64,000 nucleotides of DNA from Xanthomonas sacchari (GCF_024266585.1 NZ_CP100647.1:1035001-1099000); one strand, 5' to 3'. Counted from the first letter of the stretch, positions 13,986 through 22,427 are shown. Notes: generated from the sequence alone by a model not told the origin. Translations and numbers: made by a program.

Positions 13986-14207
13986 CGCGGCGCGCGCCTC
14001 ACTCCGGAGTACGGATGGCTAGCTAGGCACATGCTCAAGCGCTATCCCCACCTTCGCGCGGAAGACCTGGTACATACTTCACCACAGTTCCCGGACCTCG
14101 CCGTCCGCTTCTACAAGCCGACTACAACGCCACCCGCCATGCTGAGAATCACGCATCGCCCAATCCAGCCGCCGCCACAGGAAGCGGCGCCGGCACTGTC
14201 TCGTTGA
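13986..14207 (+). pseudogene. Possible gene fragment, unknown
   Basis: The frame after the TAA at 13983 reads for 73 codons, with an internal ATG at 14031 and a stop at 14205. The peptide (LTPEYGWLARHMLKRYPHL, then RAEDLVHTSPQF) looks like real protein but I cannot place it. There is no start codon at the 5' edge, so it may be the tail of a lost gene just ahead of the trbM-like gene. Confidence 0.3.
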
Positions 14208-14270
14208 GCCGCGCTTATCGTAAGTCGCCCAGAAACAAGCACGTCATTTCAGTAACCAGGGAGGTTCATC

Positions 14271-14591
14271 ATGAAACTACGCGCCATTTCCGCCACTCTC
14301 GCACTGGCTGCGGCTTTAGACCTCGGCCTGAGCGCCCCGGCTCGCGCACAGGCGCCTGATTCTTGCTCGGTCTTTCTTTGCATGGCCAGCGTGTCTGGGT
14401 TCGGCACTCCGAGTCCCCAATGTGCGGCGCCAATCGCAGCTTTCCATGCCATCCAGGTATGGAGCCCGGCGTTCAACCCGCCGGCCACGGCGGCGGCACG
14501 CCGGACATTTCTGATGACATGTCCAGGCGCGATCGTACCGAATCAACACATCGTGGAAACCATCATCGCGCAGTGGGGCTACGAACCTTGA
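14271..14591 (+). CDS. TrbM/KikA-like conjugal transfer protein
   Basis: A 106-residue protein with a signal peptide (LALAAALDLGLSAPARAQA, cleaved about residue 26). It has the TrbM pattern: SCSVFLCMASVSGFG, then PQCAAPIAAFHAIQVWSPAF and a later Cys, giving four cysteines likely in disulfides. TrbM/KikA proteins are periplasmic and accompany P- and T-type conjugation gene clusters. A good ribosome site (GGGAGG) precedes the ATG. It agrees with the VirB5/VirB6 genes downstream that the island once carried a T4SS. Confidence 0.72.
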   Translation: MKLRAISATLALAAALDLGLSAPARAQAPDSCSVFLCMASVSGFGTPSPQCAAPIAAFHAIQVWSPAFNPPATAAARRTFLMTCPGAIVPNQHIVETIIAQWGYEP

Positions 14592-15526
14592 CTGGTATCG
14601 CCCGCTGATCCAGAAAACGATTGCGTCTGGGACTTTTTTGCGGATACCGCCATGCCCCTGTTCGCCTTGGTCATCGCGCACTGCCCGTGGACCGGCCAGC
14701 CTCTCGTAGACATCCAGTTGCCATAATTGATGGCAATGACCGAGGTGTTTATGGGCAACAGCAAGCAATGCACGGATGAGCTCCGTGCCAAAGCGGGGAG
14801 GCAGGTAATCTAGCGTGGCTTTAAGGTGGTGGACGTCGTGTCCCGCATCCAAGCACACGGTGTATAGCCGATGCAGGCGGCCAAGATCACGGATGGCGGG
14901 CTGCCACCGGTAGAGTTTGAAAGGAGTTACGCGCAGAGCCGCAGATGAGTGTCTACGGAAATCTGGCTGGTTCACGCTTACACTGGAAAGCGGCAGGCGA
15001 TGACCATGCTGCCCGACGATGGTCGGCTGAGTTGCCATGTGTCACGCATCACGTTTCCTTCCCCCCTGCGGGGTGGTCGCCTGCATCTTGGGCTCGGCCA
15101 AGGTACGTGATCCGGTCAGGCGGGTGTTGACAAAACGGACTGCGCAAACGCGGTAGGAAACTGCCGCGTTGAGGGGTCAGACTTTTCCTACGTCCCGCTG
15201 TAGGGCCAAGCATAGAAGGCGTTCGGGGAAGCCGGCCACGCCCGCCTGAATGGGGGGAGGTGGAAATTCACCCATACCTATGCCAGAGTTTGCCCCAACC
15301 TGCCCCAACTGCGCATAAGGACCATGGCCGCAGCAGGAAGAGAACCTGCATTCATCCCCCAGCCCAGGTCGTGGGCGGACCCGCAGTCGTCAGCAAGAAA
15401 TTGCTCCTGCGGCTGCCACGCAGTGCTTCTCCCCCCCCAAGCCGCCCCCCCGCTGGCGTCCTCGCTACATAGGACTGCCTCCTGTCCCGCTCCACCGGTT
15501 TTGCTTCTGACCCGACGAGACCTGCC
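14592..15526. other. Region between trbM-like and virB5-like genes; IS relic inside
   Basis: Apart from the transposase relic at 14751-14948, I see no gene. A long minus-strand frame crossing 14316-15038 runs antisense through the trbM-like gene and the IS relic and is not considered coding. Confidence 0.5.
14751..14948 (+). pseudogene. IS3-family transposase relic (orfA start fused to orfB end)
   Basis: One frame reads SKQCTDELRAKAGRQVI, stop, RGFKVVDVVSRI, which resembles the helix-turn-helix start of IS3-family OrfA (typically KQYTDEFR...AVKQVIERG). It continues in frame to GLPPVEFERSYAQ, like the C-terminal end of OrfB, before TGA. Two internal TAG codons and the missing middle (most of orfA/orfB) show an internal deletion. 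The following TGTCTACGGAAATCTGGCTG may be the right terminal repeat. Similarity is judged by eye only. Confidence 0.5.
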
Positions 15527-16297
15527 GTGAATACAGCATTTCGCCAACGCCGCTCCCTCATCCCGCTCTCGCCGCTGTTCGCGGCCCTGTTGCTTGCCGG
15601 CGGTTTCTGCGCCGGCCAAGCCAACGCACAGGTGATCGTCAATGATCCGGCGTCGATGTCCAAAGCCATGGCGGAATACGCGGAGACCGCAAAGCGCTGG
15701 CAGGAAACGATCAGCCAGTACCAGAAGCAGGTGGAGCACTACCAGCAGCAGCTCATCAAGCTCAAGCGGCTGCAACTCGGCGATTCCACCATGCAAGACA
15801 ACTTTGCCGACCGCCCCCTGGAGTACGGAGTGGAAGACAGTTGCCCGGGAGCCGCGCAGAGTGGCCTCTCGGGATTGCTGAGCCAGTTCAAGGCGCTTGC
15901 GCCGAACATGGGCGGCGATGCGATTGGGGAGCAGACGAAAGTGTGCGCGCGCATCGTGATGGCGCAAAACGCGCAGTACAACGAGACGGTGCGCATGCTC
16001 AAGCGATTGATCGATCGCAACCAGCAGTTCAAGCGGCAGATCGAGGCCCAGCGCGACAGCATCGGGTCGAGCCAAGGCGGACTGGCTGCCAACGATAACG
16101 AAATCCGCCGCTTCGCGGCGCAGAACGCCATGGACCTAGACTACTGGAATGCGCAGATGAAGGCTTACGACGCCTACATCGTCGCCTTGAAGGACGACCA
16201 GTCGCGCCTGGCCCGGCGTGCCCTGAACGGCAACAAGGACAACCTGCTGGGGCAGGTCGTGCAGGCCGGCGTGCTGGCTGGCGCGCTACAAAACTGA
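15527..16297 (+). CDS. VirB5/TrbJ-like type IV secretion protein
   Basis: A 256-residue protein starting at GTG, with a signal peptide (LFAALLLAGGFCAGQANA, cleaved near residue 34) and a long helical region (YAETAKRWQETISQYQKQ and onward). This is the fold pattern of VirB5/TrbJ minor pilins, which sit at the pilus tip or help pilus assembly. It is followed at 48 bp by a virB6-like gene, the usual order. No other core T4SS genes (virB4, B8-B11, D4) are present, so the machine is incomplete in this window. Confidence 0.75.
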   Translation: MNTAFRQRRSLIPLSPLFAALLLAGGFCAGQANAQVIVNDPASMSKAMAEYAETAKRWQETISQYQKQVEHYQQQLIKLKRLQLGDSTMQDNFADRPLEYGVEDSCPGAAQSGLSGLLSQFKALAPNMGGDAIGEQTKVCARIVMAQNAQYNETVRMLKRLIDRNQQFKRQIEAQRDSIGSSQGGLAANDNEIRRFAAQNAMDLDYWNAQMKAYDAYIVALKDDQSRLARRALNGNKDNLLGQVVQAGVLAGALQN

Positions 16298-16344
16298 TCG
16301 CGTCGCAGCCCACATCCACCATGGACATCGGATAAACACGCAGC

Positions 16345-17478
16345 ATGAACGGACTTTTCGACACTGCGACGCACTGGGTGCAGCCGCTGGCAGACGCTAA
16401 CCTGGGCGACTTCCTGTTCTTCAGGCTGGTCAACAACTACTTCACCAACGAAATCGCGACCTTCGGTCTGGATTTGACGCGGCGGGCGATGCGCTGGGTG
16501 AGTGTGATCGCGCTGACGGCGACGATGTTCTGGGTGCTGATCCAGGGCTATCGCATCGCCACCGGGCAGTCGCGCGAATCGGCGATGGCGACGATCGTCA
16601 AGGCGGCCAAGGTCGCGGTGATCCTCATGATCGCGTCCACCGTCGGCGCCAACGGCGCCATGTTGCACAAGACGATGACCGACAACCTGGACAAAGAGAT
16701 CCACGGCTTGTTCACGGGCGACGATAATTCCAGCGCAGCCGATGCGATCGACCAGAATCTGGAGTACACCCAGCTCGCGATGGCCGCCCTGGATGCCGTG
16801 AAGGTGGACGCCAACGATCCCGAGTCGATCGATCAAAAGAGCCGAGCGATCTTGTTGGCAGGATTCGGCACGGCCGGTCCGCCCATGGTCGCCGGTGCAA
16901 TGCTGCTGTTGTTCAAGTTCACCCTGGCCTTCCTGGTGGGCATCGGGCCGATCTTCATCTTCTTCCTGATGTTCGAGCAGACGAAAGACCTGTTCAAAAA
17001 GTGGTTGTACTACCTGATCGGCACGTTATTCTCGTTATCGATGCTGTCGGTGGCGACGGCGATGGTGTTGAAGTTCACCGCCAAGGTGGCGGGTGCCTAC
17101 TGGGCCATGAAACTCATACCGCTGGGAAATGCGGAAGGTTTGTCTTCCCAGGCGCTCCAGCAGGGAGGGATTGGATTGCTCATGACCTTGCTCATCGTTT
17201 CCGTGCCGCCCATGGCGGCAGTGCTCTGGCAGGGCAGCATGGCGTCCTTTATGCACTTCTCGGCGTTCTCCGGTGGTGCAGCGTCAACGCCAGGGCCGCA
17301 GGGGCAGCCGCCGGGGTCGTATGTGCCGCAACAACTGCCAAATAATGATACTAGGACGACCAGTGGTGCAATTGGCGGAGATACACATGCCGCGAGAACA
17401 GTTGGTACAAATGCAAGCGCGCAACTCCCAGCAGGGGCGCGCGGCTTAGCTGGCTCTAAAGACAGTAATATTAGCTAA
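16345..17478 (+). CDS. VirB6/TrbL-like inner-membrane T4SS channel protein
   Basis: A 377-residue polytopic membrane protein. Hydrophobic segments occur around residues 55-75, 90-105, 175-190, 192-210, 225-250 and 280-300. The central SRAILLAGFGTAGPPMVAG, then LLFKFTLAFLVGIGPIFIFF, is typical of TrbL/VirB6. VirB6 lines the substrate path through the inner membrane. The last 65 residues are Gly/Pro/Thr-rich and likely disordered. It directly precedes a DUF4189 gene (27 bp) with a strong ribosome site between them. Confidence 0.85.
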   Translation: MNGLFDTATHWVQPLADANLGDFLFFRLVNNYFTNEIATFGLDLTRRAMRWVSVIALTATMFWVLIQGYRIATGQSRESAMATIVKAAKVAVILMIASTVGANGAMLHKTMTDNLDKEIHGLFTGDDNSSAADAIDQNLEYTQLAMAALDAVKVDANDPESIDQKSRAILLAGFGTAGPPMVAGAMLLLFKFTLAFLVGIGPIFIFFLMFEQTKDLFKKWLYYLIGTLFSLSMLSVATAMVLKFTAKVAGAYWAMKLIPLGNAEGLSSQALQQGGIGLLMTLLIVSVPPMAAVLWQGSMASFMHFSAFSGGAASTPGPQGQPPGSYVPQQLPNNDTRTTSGAIGGDTHAARTVGTNASAQLPAGARGLAGSKDSNIS

Positions 17479-17505
17479 AGTCAAGGAAGAGGAGTTCCGA
17501 TTGCC

Positions 17506-18045
17506 ATGAACTCAGTGAGACTTCTATGTGTTCTTTTTTGTGTCACCTCTGGGTATGCCTGGGCAGAGCAAGGTTGTCCGCCTGGGCAGATTCCGGCCCA
17601 ATCAAATGGCAACATGGCATCCTGCGGTCCTATACCACCTGGCTATTACCAAGACCAACCAGCTCCTGCGCCGCGCCCTTCAGGAAAATGGATTCCGACA
17701 TGGGGATCGGTTGCCATGGGCTCGTTAGGGCTTGAGCGTAATTATGGCGTATCGACAGGAAAACTAACAAAAGAGGACGCCGAAAAGGACGCCATGGCGC
17801 GTTGTTCAAAGCACGGAGAGAAAGATTGCAAGATTGGTTTGTCTTATTTCAATCAATGTGTTGCGGTGGGAGAACCTCAGATTAATGGGAAGCCAAATCT
17901 GCTCGGATATGTTCATATTGTTGGAGATGCCAAACCAGAAGAGGCTGCCGCTGCCGCAAAATTAGCATGCCAAAAAGACAATCTGGAAAATGAATGCAAA
18001 GTCATTTACGAGTCCTGCACTAAGCAAATATTTGAGAGATTCTAG
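17506..18045 (+). CDS. Secreted DUF4189-domain protein
   Basis: A 179-residue protein with a signal peptide (MNSVRLLCVLFCVTSGYAWA), a short CPPGQIPAQSNG, Pro-rich linker (to about residue 62), then a DUF4189-type domain: GSVAMGSL, DAEKDAMARCSKHGEKDCKI, FNQCVAVGEP, and a C-terminal Cys pair. DUF4189 proteins are periplasmic or secreted and abundant in xanthomonads; their role is not established. AAGGAAGAGGAG upstream is a strong ribosome site and links it to virB6. A damaged paralogue follows at 18120. Confidence 0.78.
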   Translation: MNSVRLLCVLFCVTSGYAWAEQGCPPGQIPAQSNGNMASCGPIPPGYYQDQPAPAPRPSGKWIPTWGSVAMGSLGLERNYGVSTGKLTKEDAEKDAMARCSKHGEKDCKIGLSYFNQCVAVGEPQINGKPNLLGYVHIVGDAKPEEAAAAAKLACQKDNLENECKVIYESCTKQIFERF

Positions 18046-18119
18046 GTCAAGTCGTGAAGATAAATAGTATCGGGTCGGAATTGTCTAGTGCGTAGGATGC
18101 ATCGTGGTGATATATGGAT

Positions 18120-18660
18120 ATGAAATTCACCCTGACTGTCTCCCTTGCGATCCTTTTCGCTGTGGGTAATGCGCGAGCGGAAAACGGGTGCCCGCCTGGG
18201 TAACTCCCAGCACACTCAAGTGGAAATATATATAGCGTCATGTACGCCCATCCCACAAGGTTATTATCAGCAGCAGCAATCACCTCAGCCACGCCCTTCG
18301 GGCGAATGGATTAAAACTTGGGGAGCTATTGCAATGGGAGCGATTGATGGCGTTCCTCACTATGGCGTTCCTGTTGGGAAAACTTCTAAATCAGACGCGC
18401 AATCAGACGCAATAGACCGTTGCGCAAAACGTGGTGCAATAGGCTGTAAAGTGATTCTGACCTACTTCAATCAATGTGCGGCTCTTGCTGAACCTAGGAC
18501 ACCCGGAGGTGACATCGTTGGCTGTGTGGTGGCTGTTGGGCGGTCATCAATAGAGCTCGCAGAGAGTGCTGCACTTGAAGGATGTGGTAGAGAAAATGGC
18601 AGCTCTCAATGTGGCGTTGTTTATAAAGCCTGCTCAGATCCAATCTTTAAAAATTTCTAG
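18120..18660 (+). pseudogene. Second DUF4189 gene, broken paralogue
   Basis: The ATG at 18120 gives an intact signal peptide (MKFTLTVSLAILFAVGNARA) and then ENGCPPG followed by TAA, where the neighbour has CAG. The homologous frame shifts in the ATATATA tract near 18228 and continues as ASCTPIPQGYYQQQQ, then the whole DUF4189 domain to 18660. One nonsense and one indel therefore separate the signal peptide from the domain. It arose by tandem duplication of the gene at 17506 and then decayed. Confidence 0.8.
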
Positions 18661-18819
18661 AACCCTCAATCGGCAATGACGCTGCAAATGGTGTAGGCGG
18701 GGCACGACTTAATAAACAGTAAATTTTACGAGAAATGCCTTCCGGAAGTTCCACAAAATAACATGTGCGATTTTCACTAAGTCAGTCACTGAGGATGCGC
18801 CATAGTCGGACCTGGCCTC

Positions 18820-19356
18820 ATGCTGCAAACACTATCCGCTGATAGGTGGCAGCAGTCGGTGCAGTGTGTAAGGGCGTTGCTGACCCTTTGTCTCTTGACA
18901 CTCTCGCTGACTGCCAGCCTGACTGCGCTCGCCTATCGCACGTCAGAGAACATCATCCTGTTGCTGGCGCAAAGCGTGGCAGCCATGGGAGCGCTCGTTC
19001 ACCTTGGCATCGCGGCGATGTTATTTAGGCTGGCAATAGGCGCATCAGCTACCAAGCAGCGCCTTCAGGCACACGGCGGGCGCATTGCACAGTGGCGCCC
19101 GTTGCGCCGGTCCATCTTCGGCGTCGTTGGCGCAGCAGTGCAGGTGCTAATGATGAGCGTGGCGGTAAGTGCGCTGCCAATCGCTCTGCCGGTGGTAATG
19201 CGCGTGCCGGAAGCTGGAATGATGTTCGTGATTTTGATCGCTGCCCTTTTGCTACTCGGTGTTTCTATCAGGCGCAGTTGCCGCGGGCTGACCGAGGCCC
19301 TAGCGCAGGCCGAATGGGCGATACGCAGCACCTTGGTGGCCTTAACGCCCTTATGA
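18820..19356 (+). CDS. Four-helix membrane protein, unknown
   Basis: A 178-residue protein with four hydrophobic segments (about 18-40, 46-70, 98-118, 130-150) and a charged C-terminus. I do not recognise the family. Its TGA overlaps the ATG of the following lipoprotein pseudogene (ATGA), so the two were translationally coupled, and the lipase gene overlaps the next end, suggesting a three-gene unit of membrane protein, lipoprotein and lipase. Confidence 0.55.
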   Translation: MLQTLSADRWQQSVQCVRALLTLCLLTLSLTASLTALAYRTSENIILLLAQSVAAMGALVHLGIAAMLFRLAIGASATKQRLQAHGGRIAQWRPLRRSIFGVVGAAVQVLMMSVAVSALPIALPVVMRVPEAGMMFVILIAALLLLGVSIRRSCRGLTEALAQAEWAIRSTLVALTPL

Positions 19357-20021
19357 ACGCTCAGACTGTTGCTGCCATGTTTCTTCTGTCCCTCTTGGCC
19401 GGATGCAATCAGATGAATGCCGCCTCTTAAAAAGCCGACGGTGTTGCGCAAACCGCAGCAGATGGAAATCCAGTCTATCAGCGTGGTGCCAAGCTGACCC
19501 AGGCGTATCGAATTGCGATGACCATCGAAGGTGCGCCGGGAACGTTTGGGTATGTCTCAGGTACTGAATTTTATGACATTGCCAATTACGAACAGTGTGC
19601 GCCGCTTAACGAGCCATTCGAAGGCGTGAGAACCAAGCCGAAAGAAGCGGGAATACCCGTCAACCTTCAGAAGATCGACGGGCGACATTATGTGGGGACG
19701 GTGTATGCCGACGGCATGGTCGACGCGGACTATTACGGCATGGGCGTGTGTCGCTTTGAGCTAACAGGCGTCGGTATTGCATTGAAGGCGACCGGCAAGC
19801 ATGAAAAAACGCGATAAGAGCCTGCGCTGTTCAAGAAGGAGATTTATAGTTCAGCGCCCAAGGTCACTTACTTCTGGAAAGGACTCTATCCGAGAGCGGG
19901 CATGGATGACTTCCCGGATAGCAGCGTGCCAGCCATTGATGACTTCAATGAGAATGCACGACCTAATATCTTCAAAGTGACGCTGACATCGGAGAGATGC
20001 TTCCATGAGGATGACGACTAG
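19353..20021 (+). pseudogene. Lipoprotein gene with two in-frame TAA codons (probable immunity protein)
   Basis: The frame from the ATG at 19353 starts with a lipobox (FLLSLLAGC) and is open to TAG at 20019 except for TAA at 19428 and TAA at 19815. Between and after the stops it reads as good protein (GTFGYVSGTEFYDIANYEQC; FWKGLYPRAGMDDF). The intact form would have about 222 residues. It ends inside the lipase gene that follows. Lipoproteins paired with a lipase are typical immunity partners of xanthomonad T4SS effectors; that role is an inference. Confidence 0.7.
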
Positions 20022-20568
20022 CCAATATGCAGCGCTGGCAAATGATGCATATAAAAAAACGCCCGAGACGGAGGAAAGAAGTAAGCCTCTCGATATAGGA
20101 GGTGTCTCCTACAAGCGGCTCAGCTATATGGATAGCATTTCCGGCTATCAAGGCATGCTTTATCAACGGCTGGATGCCAACGAACTCATCGTCGCACACC
20201 GCGGCAGCGAGTTCGACCGCGAGCCGTGGCGCGATGGCCTGGTTGCCGATGGGGGCATGGTCGCCGCCCGTCACAACGCCCAAGCGGCGGATGCCATTGA
20301 GTTCACTCGACACGCCTTGGAAACCGCAGAACAGATTGGCCAGTACACCGAGGTTCATGACGTCACCGTTGTTGGCCATTCACTCGGTGGCGGTCTCGCG
20401 GAAATCACCGCGCGTCGCTTTGGGCTGAAGTGCGAAATCTTCAACGGCTATGGGGCCGTCAGCTTAAATCGTCGTATTCCCGAAGGCGGCAACTCGGTCA
20501 TCAATCACGTGATGGCGGGAGATCCCGTCAGCGCTGCTAGCCGCAGGTCGACCGCACGTCCAAGTTGA
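20005..20568 (+). CDS. Class-3 lipase-like protein, C-terminally truncated
   Basis: A 187-residue protein starting like phospholipase/lipase domains (TTSQYAALANDAYKKTP), with AHRGSEF and the nucleophile motif GHSLGGG (Ser126), followed by FNGYGAV. There is no signal peptide, as expected for a T4SS effector delivered from the cytoplasm. The sequence stops being lipase-like at about residue 175, and the catalytic His and any C-terminal secretion domain (XVIPCD) are missing because it is fused to unrelated DNA leading into a PIN gene. Probably inactive. Confidence 0.7.
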   Translation: MRMTTSQYAALANDAYKKTPETEERSKPLDIGGVSYKRLSYMDSISGYQGMLYQRLDANELIVAHRGSEFDREPWRDGLVADGGMVAARHNAQAADAIEFTRHALETAEQIGQYTEVHDVTVVGHSLGGGLAEITARRFGLKCEIFNGYGAVSLNRRIPEGGNSVINHVMAGDPVSAASRRSTARPS

Positions 20569-20593
20569 TGGACCGCGCCATTTCGGACGGTCG

Positions 20594-20941
20594 GTGGAGG
20601 GATTCGATTCGCTCATCCCAGGGCTGGCGCTGTCCGATCCGGACAACCGCCACGTCTTGGCCGCGGCGATTCGCTGCGGCGCCAACGTGATCGTGACCTT
20701 CAACGAGCGGGATTTTTCCGCCGAGTTGCCGGCTCCCTACGGCATCGAGTCGCAGCATCCCGATGAGCTCGTGGACAACCTGCTGGATCTGGATGCCGCT
20801 GCTATCGTGTCTGCGGCGCAGCGTCAGCGGGCTCAATTGAAGACGCCCCCGATCGATGTGGACTCTTACCTGGACATCATGTTGCGCGAAGGTCTGGTCC
20901 AAACCATCAAGACGCTTGCTGCCTACCGCTCCATTCTCTGA
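20594..20941 (+). pseudogene. PIN-domain protein (VapC-like), C-terminal fragment
   Basis: From the GTG at 20594 the product reads VEGFDSLIPGLALSDPDNRHVLAAAI, then GANVIVTFNERDF, YGIESQHPDELV and a helical tail. This is the C-terminal two thirds of a PF13470-type PIN ribonuclease, with the conserved D-x-D/RHV and T-F-N-x-x-DF motifs. The N-terminal Asp of the active site is missing. The frame continues upstream into the lipase junction without a start that restores the domain. No antitoxin gene is visible. Confidence 0.7.
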
Positions 20942-21017
20942 TTGCCCAACGCGGGCCGTCAGCGTACCGCAGTGGCAAAGGCTGTTTTTCGATCCGAATG
21001 AAGGCCTTGGCGGTTTG

Positions 21018-21045
21018 TTGAGGCGTTAGCGGTGTGCGAGAATAG
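21018..21045 (+). promoter_or_regulatory. Possible promoter of the island tRNA
   Basis: TTGAGG at 21018 and GAATAG at 21040 are 16 bp apart and lie just before the tRNA start at 21054. Match to consensus is moderate. Confidence 0.35.
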
Positions 21046-21053
21046 ACGGATGT

Positions 21054-21130
21054 GGGCCCTTAGCTCAGTTGGTTAGAGCGCGCGACTCATAATCGCTTGG
21101 TCCCCGGTTCGAGCCCGGGAGGGCCCACCA
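21054..21130 (+). tRNA. tRNA with CAT anticodon, probably tRNA-Ile2
   Basis: A complete cloverleaf: acceptor GGGCCCT pairs with AGGGCCC; GCTC pairs with GAGC; anticodon arm CGCGA-CTCATAA-TCGCT (one mismatch at 27-43); variable TGGTC; T-arm CCCGG-TTCGAGC-CCGGG; encoded CCA. The anticodon arm (GCGACTCATAATCGCTTGG) resembles E. coli ileX, and C4-G69, C5-G68, C6-G67 are features recognised by TilS, so Ile2 (lysidine at 34) is more likely than elongator Met. It lies inside the island whose insertion broke another CAT tRNA gene. Confidence 0.93.
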
Positions 21131-21160
21131 CCCCACACGCTGCTGCTATCCAATCAAGGC

Positions 21161-22390
21161 ATGGCCAGGCTTGCTGCTGGCGCAGGGCTCCGCGTCAACG
21201 ATTTCCTAGCAGAAACGCTTGAGCCCTCATATCTCAGAGACGACGCGGTGAATCCTTCGCGGACTATAGAACTGGCCTTGAACGCCTTTCCCTCGCTGCC
21301 GGCGAAGCTGCTGGACGCTGCCGGCAAGCCGGTGACGTCAATCACTGTCCCCAAGAAGGAGCTGTTCCACCATTTCTACTTGACGAAATATGGGGAAGCA
21401 CCCGCCGTCGACGACGTTTTTGAGTATTGGGGACGGCTGACGGATGGGGCCGATTGGCGCATGAAGGGGGGAGGTATTGGGGCCGATACCGAATCCAAGC
21501 GCAATGTGTCCAATGAGTTGGGAAAGACGTTTGCGCGATGGTTCCTATACACACACTTCGGACACACCTATTTCTGTCCGTTTGACGTTGCAATGGAAAT
21601 GAGCTGGCCAGGATCTGGACATACCTGGAGCCGGCGAGAGCCAGGCGATCTGCCTGATTATGTTTGCGGGCCCGACGAAACCAGCAGTATCCATTTGCTT
21701 GAGGCGAAGGGCCGCTACAGCTCGGTGACGTTTAAGACCAAGGAATTCGACAGCTTCCGGAAGCAGCTTACGCGAGCGCGACTGTGTGATTCGGCAGGGA
21801 GGGAAGTGGCAGTTAAGGGCTTCATTAGTGCAGCTCGCTGGGGCACAGCAGAGACGCCCAGAGTGAAGTCAAAACTGTGGGTAGAAGATCCGTGGACCGA
21901 GGGTATGCGCGACGCTGGCTACCCCGAGTCCGCCGGGAGATCGATGGTACTTGGTCACTACGTTTCCATCTTCCAAAGACTGCAGTTGCCGGTTGTCGCG
22001 GACAGCCTTCAATTTGCGTTTCCTCTGCAAGAGCAGGCAAGCAACGAACAGCGCGGCCTATGGGTGTGTCGGACAGGCCCATTGGCAGGGCGTAAGTTCG
22101 TCGGCGGGATCATCCCCAGCCCAGGTCATCGCGGTTACTGGCCGATGTACCATGACGACTGGATCGGGAATCCTTTTATTTTGCTTCCTCCCGTCCAATT
22201 TTTCGGCCTAGAGGCTGGCATGTTCCACAGCCTGCTCCAGGCGGCACGTGCTGGGGTAGATCAGCCCACACGTCTCGAACCGATGTTTGTGCCAGATCGG
22301 TTGGGGTCACTCAGCCTATTGCGCGACGGCTCCATCCTGGGGCCGGCCAGCTACTTTGAAGCGATCGGTGTTGTCCGCATTGACGAGTAG
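21161..22390 (+). CDS. Putative PD-(D/E)XK-fold nuclease, uncharacterised
   Basis: A 409-residue protein with no family I can name. Residues 119-183 contain a restriction-endonuclease-like active site: Glu119 (SNELGKTFARWFLY helix), Pro165-Asp166 (LPDYVCG), then Glu181-x-Lys183 on a hydrophobic strand (SIHLLEAKGRY). The remainder (SAARWGTAETPRVKSKLWVE; QFFGLEAGMFHSLL) gives no domain I recognise, and I see no methylase or helicase motifs. It starts 30 bp after the tRNA with no obvious promoter of its own and ends 18 bp before the right-end boxes. Unlike most island genes it is intact, which suggests selection. A standalone defence nuclease is one possibility. Confidence 0.6.
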   Translation: MARLAAGAGLRVNDFLAETLEPSYLRDDAVNPSRTIELALNAFPSLPAKLLDAAGKPVTSITVPKKELFHHFYLTKYGEAPAVDDVFEYWGRLTDGADWRMKGGGIGADTESKRNVSNELGKTFARWFLYTHFGHTYFCPFDVAMEMSWPGSGHTWSRREPGDLPDYVCGPDETSSIHLLEAKGRYSSVTFKTKEFDSFRKQLTRARLCDSAGREVAVKGFISAARWGTAETPRVKSKLWVEDPWTEGMRDAGYPESAGRSMVLGHYVSIFQRLQLPVVADSLQFAFPLQEQASNEQRGLWVCRTGPLAGRKFVGGIIPSPGHRGYWPMYHDDWIGNPFILLPPVQFFGLEAGMFHSLLQAARAGVDQPTRLEPMFVPDRLGSLSLLRDGSILGPASYFEAIGVVRIDE

Positions 22391-22408
22391 GTGGCGGTGG
22401 GCTGAGAC

Positions 22409-22427
22409 TGTAGCCTAGATGTAGCCT
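22409..22427 (+). promoter_or_regulatory. Right-end integrase arm-type repeats
   Basis: TGTAGCCT occurs at 22409 and 22420, 11 bp apart and in the same orientation as at the left end (11713 and 11724). They lie 62 bp inside the tRNA 3' half. Confidence 0.6.

Noticed and set aside
14316..15038. A 240-codon minus-strand frame.
   Set aside because: It runs antisense through the trbM-like gene and the IS3 relic, both of which have recognisable products on the plus strand.
19353..20021. Stop-codon recoding: several good reading frames in the island are interrupted by single in-frame TAA codons (18179, 19428, 19815).
   Set aside because: Neighbouring genes also have frameshifts and truncations, and flanking genes use TAA as a normal stop, so ordinary decay explains them.
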